Origin: Cyanobacteria bacterium UBA8803
GTDB taxonomy: Bacteria > Cyanobacteriota > Cyanobacteriia > Cyanobacteriales > Coleofasciculaceae
Reading direction: 5' to 3'
DNA length: 7,410 nt
NCBI GenBank assembly: GCA_003505715.1
Contig: DNXU01000562.1
Location: forward strand, 1-7,410
The position numbers were made by a program, and so were the translations under genes. Under the pieces are notes generated by a model. That model was not told the DNA's origin, made no database searches, and worked only from the letters and a program-made list of their open reading frames with translations. Numbering within the stretch: the first letter of the stretch is position 1; each line of letters begins with the position of its first letter. Shown piece after piece: positions 5,787-7,410 of this stretch.

Positions 5787-7385
5787 ATGACAAACCCTTG
5801 GAAAGAATTAACCTGTCGTCAAATTACGCTTGAAGAAGCAAAGAACTTGTTGGTAGACGAGCGAGGATTAGTGAACTTGGACTTGCTCGATCCAGATGTC
5901 AACCGTCGGTTTCGCAATGATTTTCCCCATAGCTACGATTTGCTTTGTGTAATTCCTCTTCTGCTGTGGCAGAACTGTTACTACTTGGGAACTACCACAG
6001 AGTTATCTAAAGAAGACATCAGGCAGCTGGCAATGCGCAGCCGTACTAATATCGAACCTGATATCGAAGTAATTCCTATTGCTGACAAGAGCTACCGTGA
6101 CTGGTATGAGCTACAAGAGCTTGCTAACACTAATACTAATTCAAACGAAATTTTCAATAAAAAGGAAGACGAAATAGAGGATATAAAGAATCAAAACACC
6201 ACCGAGCAACTTTATTCGATTATCCTTCTTGCCCTTCGTAAACGTGCTAGTGATATTCACCTCGAACCCACCGAGAAAGGTTTAAAAATCCGCTATCGTA
6301 TTGATGGTAGAATGATGCCGATTGTTAAACCAAGCCAGAAAATTGACCGCAGGCTTATTATGGCTCTTAAGGTCATGTCCAATATGGACATTGCTGAAAG
6401 CCGTTGTCCGCAAGATGGCAGAATCCAGCGGTACTTTGCATCTGAGGAAGATGCAGAAGTCCGGTTAGATATGCGGGTCAGTACCCTTCCCTCTATGCAT
6501 GGAGAAAAGGCAGTAATTCGCTTACTGCCGCAGAGAAATCCATTTGATAGTGTGGATAATCTAGGATTTACCAAAAGCGCTTTGGGAATCTATAAAAAGT
6601 GGCTTAAAGAGCCTCAGGGCATGATTATTATTACTGGGCCGACAGGTTCTGGCAAAACCAGTACGCTATATACGAGTTTGCAGGCAGTTTCAAAGGAATT
6701 CGTAAATGTGGTGACTATCGAAGATCCGGTGGAGTATGTGCTGCCTGATATTACCCAAAGCCAAGTGAATGATGATATGAATTTTGCGGCTGGGTTGCGC
6801 TCCATTTTGCGCCAAGATCCAGATATTATTATGGTGGGCGAAATTCGGGATGAGGAAACAGCAGAAACGGCAGTTGGGGCAGCGCTGACCGGACACTTAG
6901 TATTTACGACTCTGCATACGAATGATAGTATCTCTGCCATCCCCCGGTTGATAAGTCTCGGGCTTGATTCTAGTTTAATTAGCGATGCTCTCTTAGGAAT
7001 TACTGCCCAGCGATTAGTTCGTAAGGTTTGTTCCCACTGCGCACAATTCTATGAACCGACAGCAGAAGATTTAGAGTATTTAGGCGTGGGACGGGAACAG
7101 ATTCAGCCACAAAAATGGCGAAAGGCCAAGGGTTGCCCTAAGTGTTCCAATTCTGGCTATTCGGGCCGAACAGCGATTATCGAACTGATTAACGTCGATT
7201 CCGAATTGAAGCAGTTGATCCGTCAAGGCACAATAACCCAGATGCAACGTTATCTAAAAAAAATCAACTTTGACTCGTTTCGGAAGGCAGGGATGGAAAA
7301 GGTGATGGCCGGGGTAACAACCGTAGAAGAATTAAAGCGAGTGCTATCTGACAGTGTTATGCACCCGCAAGTATCAGGTGAATAG
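5787..7385 (+). CDS. GspE/PilB-family secretion or type IV pilus assembly ATPase
   Basis: A 532-residue cytoplasmic motor ATPase of the type II secretion / type IV pilus superfamily; relatives form hexamers that drive pilin polymerisation at the inner membrane. The N-terminal domain spans about 1-108, then an Asn/Glu-rich linker (112-140). The core follows: SDIHLEP (155-161) and IRYRIDG (168-174), Walker A GPTGSGKT (284-291), Asp box around IEDPVEY (311-317), Walker B DIIMVGE (346-352, E352 catalytic by family analogy), and His box GHLVFTTLHTND (369-380). Two CxxC pairs, C415/C418 and C450/C453, form the zinc site of GspE/PilB proteins and separate it from PilT retraction ATPases. GGAG seven bases before the ATG supports the start. 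All catalytic motifs look intact. The N-terminus is shorter than in the main cyanobacterial PilB and no MshEN-like motif is recognised, so a PilB2-like paralogue is possible. No pilT or pilC lies inside the window; the downstream side is cut off. The exact system is undecided, hence no symbol. Confidence 0.93.
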   Translation: MTNPWKELTCRQITLEEAKNLLVDERGLVNLDLLDPDVNRRFRNDFPHSYDLLCVIPLLLWQNCYYLGTTTELSKEDIRQLAMRSRTNIEPDIEVIPIADKSYRDWYELQELANTNTNSNEIFNKKEDEIEDIKNQNTTEQLYSIILLALRKRASDIHLEPTEKGLKIRYRIDGRMMPIVKPSQKIDRRLIMALKVMSNMDIAESRCPQDGRIQRYFASEEDAEVRLDMRVSTLPSMHGEKAVIRLLPQRNPFDSVDNLGFTKSALGIYKKWLKEPQGMIIITGPTGSGKTSTLYTSLQAVSKEFVNVVTIEDPVEYVLPDITQSQVNDDMNFAAGLRSILRQDPDIIMVGEIRDEETAETAVGAALTGHLVFTTLHTNDSISAIPRLISLGLDSSLISDALLGITAQRLVRKVCSHCAQFYEPTAEDLEYLGVGREQIQPQKWRKAKGCPKCSNSGYSGRTAIIELINVDSELKQLIRQGTITQMQRYLKKINFDSFRKAGMEKVMAGVTTVEELKRVLSDSVMHPQVSGE

Positions 7386-7388
7386 AAC

Positions 7389-7410
7389 GGAATGGGGAAT
7401 GGGGAATGGG
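7389..7410. repeat. Tandem heptamer GGAATGG, at least three copies, cut by the window edge
   Basis: Three exact GGAATGG units and one further G begin three bases after the ATPase stop codon and run off the window. This is the same G-rich heptamer type seen after the multi-GAF gene, on the same strand relative to the gene it follows. Confidence 0.85.

Noticed and set aside
6614..6940. 108-codon - strand open frame opposite the ATPase core
   Set aside because: It mirrors the Walker A to His box region of the ATPase and has no features of its own.

Overview
The window looks like a chromosomal segment of a cyanobacterium, probably filamentous or similarly large-genomed. Three things point there: seven exact copies of the octamer GCGATCGC (HIP1) in 7.4 kb, several short tandem heptamer arrays between genes, and gene families typical of the phylum (a DUF928 protein, a long multi-GAF protein, and a PyrD whose N-terminus reads VDIYK). 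No species is named, because nothing here decides one.

Layout from left to right. Positions 1-434 hold no convincing gene, but the first ~315 bases fold into several paired segments and may be a structured RNA or a remnant of a ribozyme-type element; a run of nine C follows at 355-363. A secreted DUF928 protein (435-1061, +) comes next and seems to lack the usual C-terminal tail. The gap 1062-1292 is filled with small repeats and a hairpin that could terminate transcription from both sides. A 943-residue multi-GAF protein (1293-4124, -) has a histidine-kinase-like C-terminal end without the recognisable ATP-binding residues. Divergent from it is pyrD (class 2 dihydroorotate dehydrogenase, +), for which a GTG start at 4287 fits better than the longer open frame. 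The AT-rich gap 5427-5786 carries a HIP1 palindrome, a CCTAAC repeat cluster with a hairpin, a GTGAATAA direct repeat with a dyad, and a good promoter candidate. Last is a GspE/PilB-type secretion/pilus ATPase (5787-7385, +), followed directly by heptamer repeats running off the window edge.

The four genes do not form one operon. The multi-GAF gene runs against the others, and each + strand gene has its own long upstream region. The functions (envelope protein, signalling scaffold, pyrimidine synthesis, pilus/secretion motor) do not suggest one pathway. No mobile-element gene, CRISPR array, tRNA or rRNA was seen. The most unusual points are the degenerate kinase end of the GAF protein, whose last four codons and stop lie in a heptamer repeat, the folded non-coding stretch at the left edge, and the repeat-based control region before the pilus-type ATPase.
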